From: CAYTRP01 sp964625145
GTDB taxonomy: Bacteria > Sumerlaeota > Sumerlaeia > SLMS01 > JAHLLQ01
Length of the DNA: 46,986 bases
Direction of reading: 5' to 3'
Assembly (NCBI GenBank): GCA_964625145.1
Contig: CAZVAQ010000007.1
Span: 1-46,986, forward strand
This document shows positions 1-7,035 of this stretch, piece by piece. The notes under the pieces are model-generated. The model searched no databases. It had not been told where the DNA came from and was given only the letters and a program-made list of their open reading frames with translations. Every line of letters starts with the position of its first letter. Positions within the stretch are counted from its first letter, which is position 1. The translations under genes and the position numbers were made by a program.

Positions 1-40
1 GCTGATGAAAGACAATGGAAGTTGTGGACAGGTTCCCGGC

Positions 41-709
41 CTAGTCGAACTTACCATAGGTCAGCGACCGGGGCGCCGTGAACCTCTCCGACCACCAGAT
101 ATTACCGTCGCTGATGGTGCCGTTTGAGGCGTCGTAAACCAGATGGAAAGTCACATAGTTCTGCCCGGTGTCCAAATTCGGACCCAAGGACATCATCGCC
201 CACCCGCCAAAGGCATGCTTGAACCATTCCGGGTATTGGGGGACGTAGCCAACCTTGTGGACATTGGTCAAGGCGTCCAACGTCCGCCAGTCATGGTAGG
301 TGTACAATCGCGCGTCGGCCTGGACGTGGCCGTTCGGACCGGTGAACGGGTCCATGAAATCAAAACGGGTCAAGTAGGCCACCGGAGTGGTCATCCAATA
401 ACCCATCGTCCCCGAGATGGGAACGACGACCGGGGTGCCGATTCCGCTGATGGTATGGCCGTAGGAATCGAAGAAGGGGCGGCTTCCCCATGTCATGCGC
501 GGATACAAATTGTGATCTGTCGAGTAGGAATAGGTGGCGACGCGCATCGTCCCAAAGTCGGAATAGACCCGGCTGATCTTTGCCCGCGTTTGTGCCTCCA
601 TGAAGTTCGGGACGGCAATGGCCGCCAGGACTCCGATGACTGCCACCACGACCAGTAGCTCGATCAGGGTGAACGCCATGGCGGGTGCTTGTCGGTTCAC
701 GGGGCGCAT
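41..709 (-). CDS. Type II secretion/type IV pilin-like pseudopilin (prepilin N-terminal methylation domain)
   Basis: Predicted 222-aa exported pilin-like subunit of a type II secretion or type IV pilus-like apparatus. The N-terminus holds the class III prepilin signal: AFTLIELLVVVAVIGVLAAI, a hydrophobic helix with Glu at mature position 5, followed by VPNFMEAQTRAKISR and a globular domain rich in Tyr and Trp. The first Met gives a 10-residue leader; Met11, two residues before the cleavage phenylalanine, is an alternative start. The residue before Phe is Ala, whereas prepilin peptidases normally cut after Gly. No other secretion gene is next to it. The C-terminal block DASNGTISDGNIWW resembles the end of many small GspG/H-like proteins that occur as scattered single copies in Sumerlaeota-like and planctomycete-like genomes. 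The class is certain, the exact substrate or fibre is unknown. Confidence 0.88.
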   Translation of the reverse strand: MRPVNRQAPAMAFTLIELLVVVAVIGVLAAIAVPNFMEAQTRAKISRVYSDFGTMRVATYSYSTDHNLYPRMTWGSRPFFDSYGHTISGIGTPVVVPISGTMGYWMTTPVAYLTRFDFMDPFTGPNGHVQADARLYTYHDWRTLDALTNVHKVGYVPQYPEWFKHAFGGWAMMSLGPNLDTGQNYVTFHLVYDASNGTISDGNIWWSERFTAPRSLTYGKFD

Positions 710-778
710 TCGTTGACAGAATGCGGAGGCCAGAGGTCGGTTGCTGCCCCCACCCTTTCTCGCACTTCAAGTGAAGCG

Positions 779-794
779 TCGGCACCGGTGCCGA
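779..794. repeat. 16-bp perfect palindrome between ispE and the pseudopilin
   Basis: TCGGCACCGGTGCCGA is a perfect inverted repeat with no spacer, about 50 bases past the ispE stop on the minus strand. A smaller inverted repeat (CACTT-C-AAGTG) lies beside it at 763-773. No T-run follows, so it is either a poor terminator or a protein-binding site upstream of the pseudopilin. The symmetry is seen directly; the role is not. Confidence 0.4.
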
Positions 795-843
795 AGATTC
801 GCAAGCAGAAGATGCTGGGCGAGGAAGCCGTTGCCTCTTAACT

Positions 844-1725
844 TCAGTTTGCCGAACGGTCGACGATCACTCCGCGGTCCAGGGCGCGGCAGACCCGGCA
901 CTCTCGGAGCCCCGACGGACACCTTCCTGCCGCTCGCGCAGCCTGCTGCGTCGAACCGAAAAGTCCGACGCAGGCAGACCCGCTTCCGCTTAGGAACGCC
1001 ATCAAGGCTCCCTCCTGCCGGAGCCATGCCAGGGCACTCGCAATTCCCGGAGTTCGCTGTGATATGGGTGCCTCGAAAGTATTGCCCAGATGGGGGACTG
1101 GCGTGTCCGGGTTCCGGATCCACGCCTCCACCTCCACACCGTCGAAAGCCTGTCCCAAGTCGCCAGCCGTTAGTGATCCATAGGCATCGCGCGTGGAAAC
1201 CGATTCCTCCGGCACAGCCATTAGGAGCGGCAGTGGGCAGCTCCCCGGAATGGGCCGCAGCTTCTCCCCCCGCCCCCTCCCCCACTGCGCCCCGCCGCGG
1301 ACAAAGAAGGCCGTGTCGCTTCCCACCTGTGCGGCGGCATCCTCCAATGCTGCTTCGGATAAGTCGAGCCCGCACAGCTCATTCACTCCCACCAGAAGCC
1401 CTGCCACATCGGAACTCCCACCGCCCAAACCGGCGCCGTGCGGAATGTTCTTCTCGAGGTGCAACTTCAAGGCGGGAATCTTGTGCGACGTGCGCAGGAC
1501 GTCGATGGCCTTGAACACAAGGTTGCTGGAGTCGGCGGGAACCCCTTCGGCAAACGGGCCTGACACCAGAAGTTCATCAGTCCCCTCCCACACTTCAACA
1601 GTCAGAATGTCCTCCCAATCGATTGCCTGAAACACCGTCTCCAATTCGTGGTAGCCATCGTCGCGCTTGCGAAGAATGGAGAGCCCCAGATTCACCTTGG
1701 CCGGACAGAGCACCCGCACCGCCAT
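844..1725 (-). CDS. ispE: 4-diphosphocytidyl-2-C-methyl-D-erythritol kinase
   Basis: GHMP-family kinase of the MEP (non-mevalonate) isoprenoid pathway; it phosphorylates the 2-hydroxyl of CDP-methylerythritol with ATP in the cytosol. At 293 aa it has the normal length. Visible signatures are the N-terminal PAKVNLGLSI block with the catalytic Lys10, the ATP-binding loop PHGAGLGGGSSD (96-107), GSDTAFF with the likely catalytic Asp137, and the C-terminal GHMP motif FLSGSGSACVG. The start ATG lies 6 bases after the stop of the glycosyltransferase gene, so the two are almost certainly cotranscribed, and ispE is the last gene of that minus-strand unit. Nothing abnormal is seen. Confidence 0.96.
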   Translation of the reverse strand: MAVRVLCPAKVNLGLSILRKRDDGYHELETVFQAIDWEDILTVEVWEGTDELLVSGPFAEGVPADSSNLVFKAIDVLRTSHKIPALKLHLEKNIPHGAGLGGGSSDVAGLLVGVNELCGLDLSEAALEDAAAQVGSDTAFFVRGGAQWGRGRGEKLRPIPGSCPLPLLMAVPEESVSTRDAYGSLTAGDLGQAFDGVEVEAWIRNPDTPVPHLGNTFEAPISQRTPGIASALAWLRQEGALMAFLSGSGSACVGLFGSTQQAARAAGRCPSGLRECRVCRALDRGVIVDRSAN

Positions 1726-1731
1726 GGACTG

Positions 1732-2526
1732 TCAGCCCCCATCCTTGGCCTGCGATTCACGCAGGCGTTTTTCCCACACGCGCGCATACTTGAGAAACAC
1801 CGACATCGCCGCCAGCATGCAGATGATGAAGCCCGCCTTGCCGTCGCGCCATCCGCTGTAGAGCACGAATTGGCGGAAGAATCGCCACATCGGACGCAGG
1901 GCCAGATGCCGCCAGCCGACCTTCTCCGTCTTCTCCGCACGGTCCTCCCCGGCCCATCGCGTGTAGCGAATGAACTTCAGCAGGAATGTGTCGAGATCCT
2001 CCACCGTGTAGTGAAGCATCTTCCCGCTGATGTCACCTATGGAGTAAGGCTTGCCGTCCGGAAAGATCACCGCCGGGTGCACGTGCATTGGCTTGTAGCG
2101 CGCCCTGTCGCGGCGATACAGGCGCGTGATGATGTCGCGCTGCCAACCGCAGCCTTTGATCAACCTGCCAAGGAAAATGTTCTGCCGAAAGCAATTGTAC
2201 GCATCGTGCGGTCCGTCTGCTTCCAGCACCTTGAGCACGCTGTCGCGCAATTCCGGTGTCACGCGTTCATCACTGTCGATGAGCAGGATCCACGGATGCG
2301 CGCACTGCGGAATGGCCCAGTTGCGCTGGTCCGCCGCGCTGACGTACGGCCGCACCAACACCTTGTCCGCATGAGCGCGGGCAATTTCCTCCGTGCGGTC
2401 GGTGCTGTTGGAATCGACCACCACCAAAACCTCGTCGGCAAAGCGCGCCGAGGAGATGCATTCCTCCAAGTGGCGTTCCTCATTGCCAGCCGTGATGAGC
2501 GCGGTCACTTTTTGCCGCTCAGTCAT
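1732..2526 (-). CDS. Family 2 glycosyltransferase (lipopolysaccharide-core type)
   Basis: 264-aa GT-A fold glycosyltransferase. The N-terminus VTALITAGNEERHLEECI, the VDSNSTDRT nucleotide-binding loop and the metal-binding DSD at about residues 84-86 (LLIDSDERV) are typical of GT2 enzymes related to WaaE/KdtX-type sugar transferases that build lipopolysaccharide cores. The C-terminal region holds basic and hydrophobic helices (FIICMLAAMSVFLKYA) that would sit on or in the inner membrane. I chose the ATG at 2526, which overlaps the upstream 55-aa gene by 8 bases; a longer reading to 2592 would bury that gene. The sugar donor and acceptor cannot be told from sequence. It lies between a small membrane protein gene and ispE. 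Confidence 0.88.
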   Translation of the reverse strand: MTERQKVTALITAGNEERHLEECISSARFADEVLVVVDSNSTDRTEEIARAHADKVLVRPYVSAADQRNWAIPQCAHPWILLIDSDERVTPELRDSVLKVLEADGPHDAYNCFRQNIFLGRLIKGCGWQRDIITRLYRRDRARYKPMHVHPAVIFPDGKPYSIGDISGKMLHYTVEDLDTFLLKFIRYTRWAGEDRAEKTEKVGWRHLALRPMWRFFRQFVLYSGWRDGKAGFIICMLAAMSVFLKYARVWEKRLRESQAKDGG

Positions 2527-2686
2527 TGGTTTGCCGCTCCCTGATCGGGGTGGGTTCGTGCAACGCATACACCGGATGTCGCGACCGCGCATCGAGCCAC
2601 AAGACCATCAACGCCATGCCAACCGCCAGTCCCATCAGGAAGGCGGAGATCATGCGCAGGTCGCCTCTTTCCGGATGAAACTTCAT
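2519..2686 (-). CDS. Small single-pass membrane protein, 55 aa
   Basis: Short gene whose ATG overlaps the stop of the xdhC-like gene as ATGA and whose own stop overlaps the start of the glycosyltransferase by 8 bases. The product starts MKFHPERGDLR, has one strongly hydrophobic helix (MISAFLMGLAVGMALMVLWL, residues 12-31) and a polar tail of 24 residues. The overlaps on both sides are the main evidence that it is translated. An internal ATG at 2653 is an alternative start. I do not recognise a family. It could be an inner-membrane anchor or partner of the glycosyltransferase, but that is inference from position only. Confidence 0.6.
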   Translation of the reverse strand: MKFHPERGDLRMISAFLMGLAVGMALMVLWLDARSRHPVYALHEPTPIRERQTND

Positions 2687-3546
2687 TTCGCACTTATCCG
2701 GGCCTTGGTTCCTTTGGCGGACTTCCCCGCCGTCTTCTGGGCCACCGGCGGTTCGGAAAGCCCCTCCCTGAGCATTCGTGCTCTCTCCTGCACCACTTGG
2801 GCGATGATCGAAATGGCAATCTCCTCCGGCGTCACCGAGCCTATGTCGAGGCCTGCGGGACTGTGGACGCGATCCAGTTTCGACTTGGAGATTCCCTCCT
2901 CCTTTAGCCGGGCGCGGATGTTCGCCCACTTCGACCGGCTCCCCACCATGGCAATGAAGCAGGCCGGTGAGTTGAGGATCTGGCGAAGGCACACCTCGTC
3001 GCCTGTGTGTCCGCGGGTGACGATGACGGCAAAGGTTTCGCGAGTCAGCGGCACCCGTTCACCAAGCTCGGCAAATGGCGCGGCGATTGTCTCATCCGCG
3101 GTCGGAAAACGCTCCGGGTGAGAGAATTGAGGGCGGTCATCCAGCACCGTGATGCGAAAGTCCAATCCCTTGGCAACATGGGCAAGAGCCTGGGCGATGT
3201 GGCCGCCTCCGCAGATCAGCAACTTGAAGTCCGGCATGACAGGTTCCACGAACAGGGTGATTTCCCCACCGCACAGCATGTCCATCTCGTCGGCATTCTT
3301 GGCCTTGATATCAATGCGCAGCAGCCGGGGAACCATTGACCTCAAGACATCGCGCGCGGCCAGTATCGCGTCCGCCTCCACACATCCCCCCCCGATGGTG
3401 CCGTACAGGTCAAGGTCCGAGGACACCAGCATCTTGGCCCCCGGCTTCCGGGGTGTGGAGCCGACCGTTCCCACAACGGTGACAATGGCCACCCGCTTGC
3501 CCAGTCCAGCCCACTCGAGCACCTTTTGATGGAAGGATACCCTCAT
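2683..3546 (-). CDS. XdhC/CoxI family protein
   Basis: 287-aa member of the XdhC/CoxI family, whose known members bind and sulfurate or insert the molybdenum cofactor of xanthine dehydrogenase or CO dehydrogenase. Domains in order: N-terminal XdhC/CoxI part with GSTPRKPGAKM (29-39) and GTIGGGCVE (49-57), then a Rossmann-like part with LLICGGGHIAQAL (109-121), DDRPQFSHPERFP, VIVTRGHTGDE and AMVGSRSK. It heads the minus-strand unit with the 55-aa membrane protein, the GT2 enzyme and ispE. No molybdenum hydroxylase, MocA-type cytidylyltransferase or cofactor gene is visible nearby, so its client lies elsewhere or it has another role. Family assignment is firm. Confidence 0.92.
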   Translation of the reverse strand: MRVSFHQKVLEWAGLGKRVAIVTVVGTVGSTPRKPGAKMLVSSDLDLYGTIGGGCVEADAILAARDVLRSMVPRLLRIDIKAKNADEMDMLCGGEITLFVEPVMPDFKLLICGGGHIAQALAHVAKGLDFRITVLDDRPQFSHPERFPTADETIAAPFAELGERVPLTRETFAVIVTRGHTGDEVCLRQILNSPACFIAMVGSRSKWANIRARLKEEGISKSKLDRVHSPAGLDIGSVTPEEIAISIIAQVVQERARMLREGLSEPPVAQKTAGKSAKGTKARISAK

Positions 3547-3712
3547 GGCCAGACCTCTTGATACTCCCGGGAGAGAGCCCCCTGCAACCCCGACATGGAA
3601 ACAGCATGGCTTGACATACTCGAAACCACTCCCTCACTTTTCTTGGACAGCCTGATATTGCGGGACTTGGCCACATTGACATGGCCATCCAGGAAGGATC
3701 AGCCGGCAAACG

Positions 3713-5503
3713 ATGCGCTCAACGTACCTGGTGCCATTTGACCGGGAACCTGCCGGAGCCTTGAGCTTGCTAGGGGCTTCTCGCTCGGTTCTGGCCGACC
3801 CGATTATTCTGGGACTGATTGTAGCCGTCTCGGCCTTGGCGGTGGCAATCGTCCTTCTGCTTCGCCAGAGGACCAAACCGCCGAACATGGGCTCGGCGTC
3901 CAAGACAACGGCGCCTACCCTGCGCGAAACCCCGCCGCCTCCACCCAAGCGCCCCATCCCCCCCACGACCCGCCCAGCCGTCCGCAAGCGGAGCCGCCGG
4001 GTGATTCCTTCACGTGAGGAGGCTGTCCTGGCAGAGGATGTCGGTGATTTTGGCCGCGCAGCCAGTATCTGGAAGCAGAGGGGCAACCGTGTGGCCCAGC
4101 TTAGGGCGCTGACGAGGGCCAACGATCAGGCCGGTTTGGCCCGGCTGGAGATGGCCTTGGGTTGGCCGGAACTGGCGATCCCGCGGCTGGAGGCACTGAT
4201 TCAGGAGCACTCTGACGACATCGACCTGAGGTTGAAATTATTTCACGCCTATCTGGATCTCGACAAGATTGACGAGGCTCGGGCCCTCGCCTATGCCGTC
4301 TTCGAAGATCCCGGGCATCTTCCCGTTACTGCCGGGCATCTCGTCCGGCTGGCCGCCGGATTTGAAGCCAAAGGCGAGCAGGACATGGCCCTCAAGTTCT
4401 ATGGCGAGGCCTCCCGGCGGCCTGACGTCCCCGAGGATGTCGAGATCAGGATTCTTTATCTGGAGGAAGTCAACAGACTCCAGGACCCCCCCGAAACAAC
4501 AAGTGGCGAGTATGCCGCCTCCGGGGTGGTCGCCTTGGCGCTCGACGAGCCTACCGAGCGCAAGTCCCCCAGCCCGGAGGAGATGCTCGACCAAGAGCTG
4601 GACGAGGCTGCCGGAGAACAGCGTCAATCGCCGGCGCCTCAGGAGCAGCCTTCAAGGATTGGGCGCCCCATCCTGCAGGGCCACGAAGTCATCGTCGGCC
4701 ATCTGGCACTCGGTGGGGAAAGGGACCGCAACGGCTTCTCTACACGTTCGGTCGCGTCGCCATCGTCGCGTTACAAGCTCAAGCGCCTGGCCGGCGAGGC
4801 GCGGCACACGGCGTTGTTCGAGGCCGTTGATTGCCTGCTGGATTGCCCGGTTGCCATCAAGCTTTGGCATGTCGCCATGATGGAGTCGGACTTCGATATC
4901 CTGCGTGATCGCCTCCGGGCCATTGCAAAGCTCAATCACCCGAATTTGACCAAGACCACCTTTGTGGACCGCACAGGCAATGTCGTGCGCGTCGTCACCG
5001 AGTATCACTCCGGCGGGAACTTGGAGGACATGCTTTCCCGCATGGAGAAGGTGGGTCTGCCGTTGATGTTGCGGTTGATGATGCAGGTCGCTTCCGGAGT
5101 GCAATCCGCCCATTCCCATGGCATCATCCACGGCGATCTTCGCGCCCGCAACATCATGATCGGTCACGATCAATTGATCAAGGTGGTGGACTTTGCCCTG
5201 GCCCCATGGGAAGTCCGGCGGCTGAAGCCCGACGATTCCCGCAGCCGGGATGTCCTGCAGTTGTTCCCGGCGGAGGAATTGCAGACTGATATCCGCCGCT
5301 TTGCCGGATTGCTGGAGTTCATCCTGGAACGCACCGTGGTTTCCAGCGTGCTTGCCGGAAATTTCGAGGACGGCGACCCGCTGGAGGAACTGCGTGAGGT
5401 GGCCCGCCGGGCAAGGGAAGGAGCGTTCTCCTCCCTGACCCCGATCCAGCGGATCTTCCAACAAATCCTTGAGGGGATCCAACCCATGGGAAGGGCGGAT
5501 TAG
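3713..5503 (+). CDS. Membrane-anchored kinase-like protein with tetratricopeptide-like region
   Basis: 596-aa protein. One transmembrane helix (about residues 28-50) is followed by a Pro-rich linker (TLRETPPPPPKRPIPP), a helical-repeat region (about 100-250) with TPR-like spacing, an acidic linker, and a Ser/Thr-kinase-like domain from about residue 345 to 590. In that domain the ATP-binding lysine is present (VAIKLWH, Lys383). The catalytic loop reads HGDLRARN (473-480), keeping Asp475 and Asn480 but with Gly for the usual Arg. The metal-binding DFG is DFA (493-495). It may be a weak kinase or a pseudokinase. An AGGAAGGA box lies about 14 bases before the ATG. It stands 35 bases or more upstream of an RND pump pair on the same strand and is probably cotranscribed. 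Substrate unknown. Confidence 0.82.
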   Translation: MRSTYLVPFDREPAGALSLLGASRSVLADPIILGLIVAVSALAVAIVLLLRQRTKPPNMGSASKTTAPTLRETPPPPPKRPIPPTTRPAVRKRSRRVIPSREEAVLAEDVGDFGRAASIWKQRGNRVAQLRALTRANDQAGLARLEMALGWPELAIPRLEALIQEHSDDIDLRLKLFHAYLDLDKIDEARALAYAVFEDPGHLPVTAGHLVRLAAGFEAKGEQDMALKFYGEASRRPDVPEDVEIRILYLEEVNRLQDPPETTSGEYAASGVVALALDEPTERKSPSPEEMLDQELDEAAGEQRQSPAPQEQPSRIGRPILQGHEVIVGHLALGGERDRNGFSTRSVASPSSRYKLKRLAGEARHTALFEAVDCLLDCPVAIKLWHVAMMESDFDILRDRLRAIAKLNHPNLTKTTFVDRTGNVVRVVTEYHSGGNLEDMLSRMEKVGLPLMLRLMMQVASGVQSAHSHGIIHGDLRARNIMIGHDQLIKVVDFALAPWEVRRLKPDDSRSRDVLQLFPAEELQTDIRRFAGLLEFILERTVVSSVLAGNFEDGDPLEELREVARRAREGAFSSLTPIQRIFQQILEGIQPMGRAD

Positions 5504-5538
5504 CATAGCCGGGGCACCCCAGCCTTCCTTGGCAGGAT

Positions 5539-7035
5539 TTGCGCTATTGGGTCGGAGTTTCGCTGGCGCGCCGGACATGGCCAGTGCATACGGCGGCCGG
5601 AGATTGCCGCAAGAACTGTCAGTGGGAGGTGCCACAACTGACCGGAAACACGGAAGAACCAACGATTAGTCCCGATTCGACAGAGGAGCTGGTCCGGATT
5701 GGCAGCCACCCGCCTGTCCTGCGATTGGCCTTTGCAGTCGGAGTGCTGGTTCTGGGTGGATTTGGCATGTGGGGGCTGGGGCAACTTTATCGGGCACCCG
5801 AAACCGCAGAGCCCCCTTCACCCGTGCTTCGCGCTACCGCGATGCGTATGGAACCACAGGATTTTCAGACGACACTTCGGGGCTTTGGAACTGCCCGGTC
5901 CCGGGTCAGACTCGACATCCGGCCCGAGGTAGCAGGCCGCGTCGAGACGTTGCATCCGCGCCTTGACGCCGGACTCGTGGTGCCGCGGGGCGACGTCCTG
6001 TTCACCATCGAGAAGTCCGATTACGAAGCACGCTTGGCGGAAGCGGAAGCCGAGGTGCTACGCCTGCAGGCAGAGCAGGAGAAGCTCCGGCGCGAGCGCG
6101 AGAACGATCAGAGACGGATGGAAGTCGCCAAGCAGCAGTTGGTATTGGCGCAACGCGAATACGACCGCATCGCGAAACTGTTCGAGGAAGGCGGCACCGA
6201 AAGTCAGGCCCGGCTCGATCAGGCCAGGATCAGTTTGCTCCAACGCGAAGACGCCGTTGTCACTATCGAGAACAACCTGGCCCTGTACGATTCACGACTG
6301 ATGGCCAACGACGCGCAACAGCGCACAGCCATCGCCCGCAGGGATACGGCGAGCAAGGATCTCGAACGCACGACGGTGGTCGCGCCGTTCGACGGCCGAA
6401 TCGCGATGAGGGACCTGGAGGTGGGCAAGTTCGTCTCCGCCGGTCAAACAGTGCTGACATTGGCGAATGATGAGGACATCGAGATACCAGTCTCGTTGGA
6501 GAGCAGCGAAGTAAGCCGCTGGCTCGACGTCGCAATAAACCCCACAAACCTGCATTGGTTTGGAGACTTTGCCGACGCAGCCGTGCGGGTTCGCTGGGTG
6601 GAACAACCGCAAGGTTCCCTGCACAGTGGACGATTGCATCGCGTCCAGAGCTACAATCCCGAAACACGCACTTTCGAGTTCGTCATCCGCGTTGATCCCG
6701 GCAGCTCGTCTGATTCCTCCGCTGACGCTCCATTTTTTCCACTGACGGATGGAATGTTTTGCATTGTTGAGATTCCGGGCCGGGTTGCCCATGATGTCTA
6801 CGTGGTTCCCCGTCAGGCTGTCGATTCCCGTGGCGATGTGCTGGCCGTTCGCGATGGCCGGCTGGTCTCGTTGCCGGTGCAGGTGATCCGAAAGCAGGAT
6901 GATGTGGCCCTGATCGCATCCGGCCTCGAACCGGGCGAGATTGTGATACTCTCCCGGCCTCCCAGTACCCTGGATGGAACGCGTGTCGAGCCGATCCTGG
7001 TCTCCTCCGAACAGCAAGAGGATCGGGCCCTGTGA
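5539..7035 (+). CDS. RND efflux periplasmic adaptor (HlyD/AcrA family)
   Basis: Membrane-fusion protein that would bridge the inner-membrane RND permease and an outer-membrane channel. An N-terminal membrane anchor (LRLAFAVGVLVLGGFGMWGL) precedes the first half of the lipoyl domain (VRLDIRPEVAGRVETL), a long coiled-coil hairpin with charged Glu/Arg/Gln repeats, the second lipoyl half (TTVVAPFDGRIAMRDLEVG) and the beta-barrel and membrane-proximal domains. The start is unclear: the coordinate given uses a TTG codon; a GTG at 5629 gives a more natural N-terminus (VPQLTGNTEE). The stop overlaps the permease start as GTGA, so the two are translationally coupled. No outer-membrane TolC-type gene follows. 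Confidence 0.9.
   Translation: MRYWVGVSLARRTWPVHTAAGDCRKNCQWEVPQLTGNTEEPTISPDSTEELVRIGSHPPVLRLAFAVGVLVLGGFGMWGLGQLYRAPETAEPPSPVLRATAMRMEPQDFQTTLRGFGTARSRVRLDIRPEVAGRVETLHPRLDAGLVVPRGDVLFTIEKSDYEARLAEAEAEVLRLQAEQEKLRRERENDQRRMEVAKQQLVLAQREYDRIAKLFEEGGTESQARLDQARISLLQREDAVVTIENNLALYDSRLMANDAQQRTAIARRDTASKDLERTTVVAPFDGRIAMRDLEVGKFVSAGQTVLTLANDEDIEIPVSLESSEVSRWLDVAINPTNLHWFGDFADAAVRVRWVEQPQGSLHSGRLHRVQSYNPETRTFEFVIRVDPGSSSDSSADAPFFPLTDGMFCIVEIPGRVAHDVYVVPRQAVDSRGDVLAVRDGRLVSLPVQVIRKQDDVALIASGLEPGEIVILSRPPSTLDGTRVEPILVSSEQQEDRAL

Noticed and set aside
3611..3616. TTGACA before the kinase-like gene as a promoter -35 element
   Set aside because: No acceptable -10 sequence lies 16-19 bases downstream, so I did not list a promoter.
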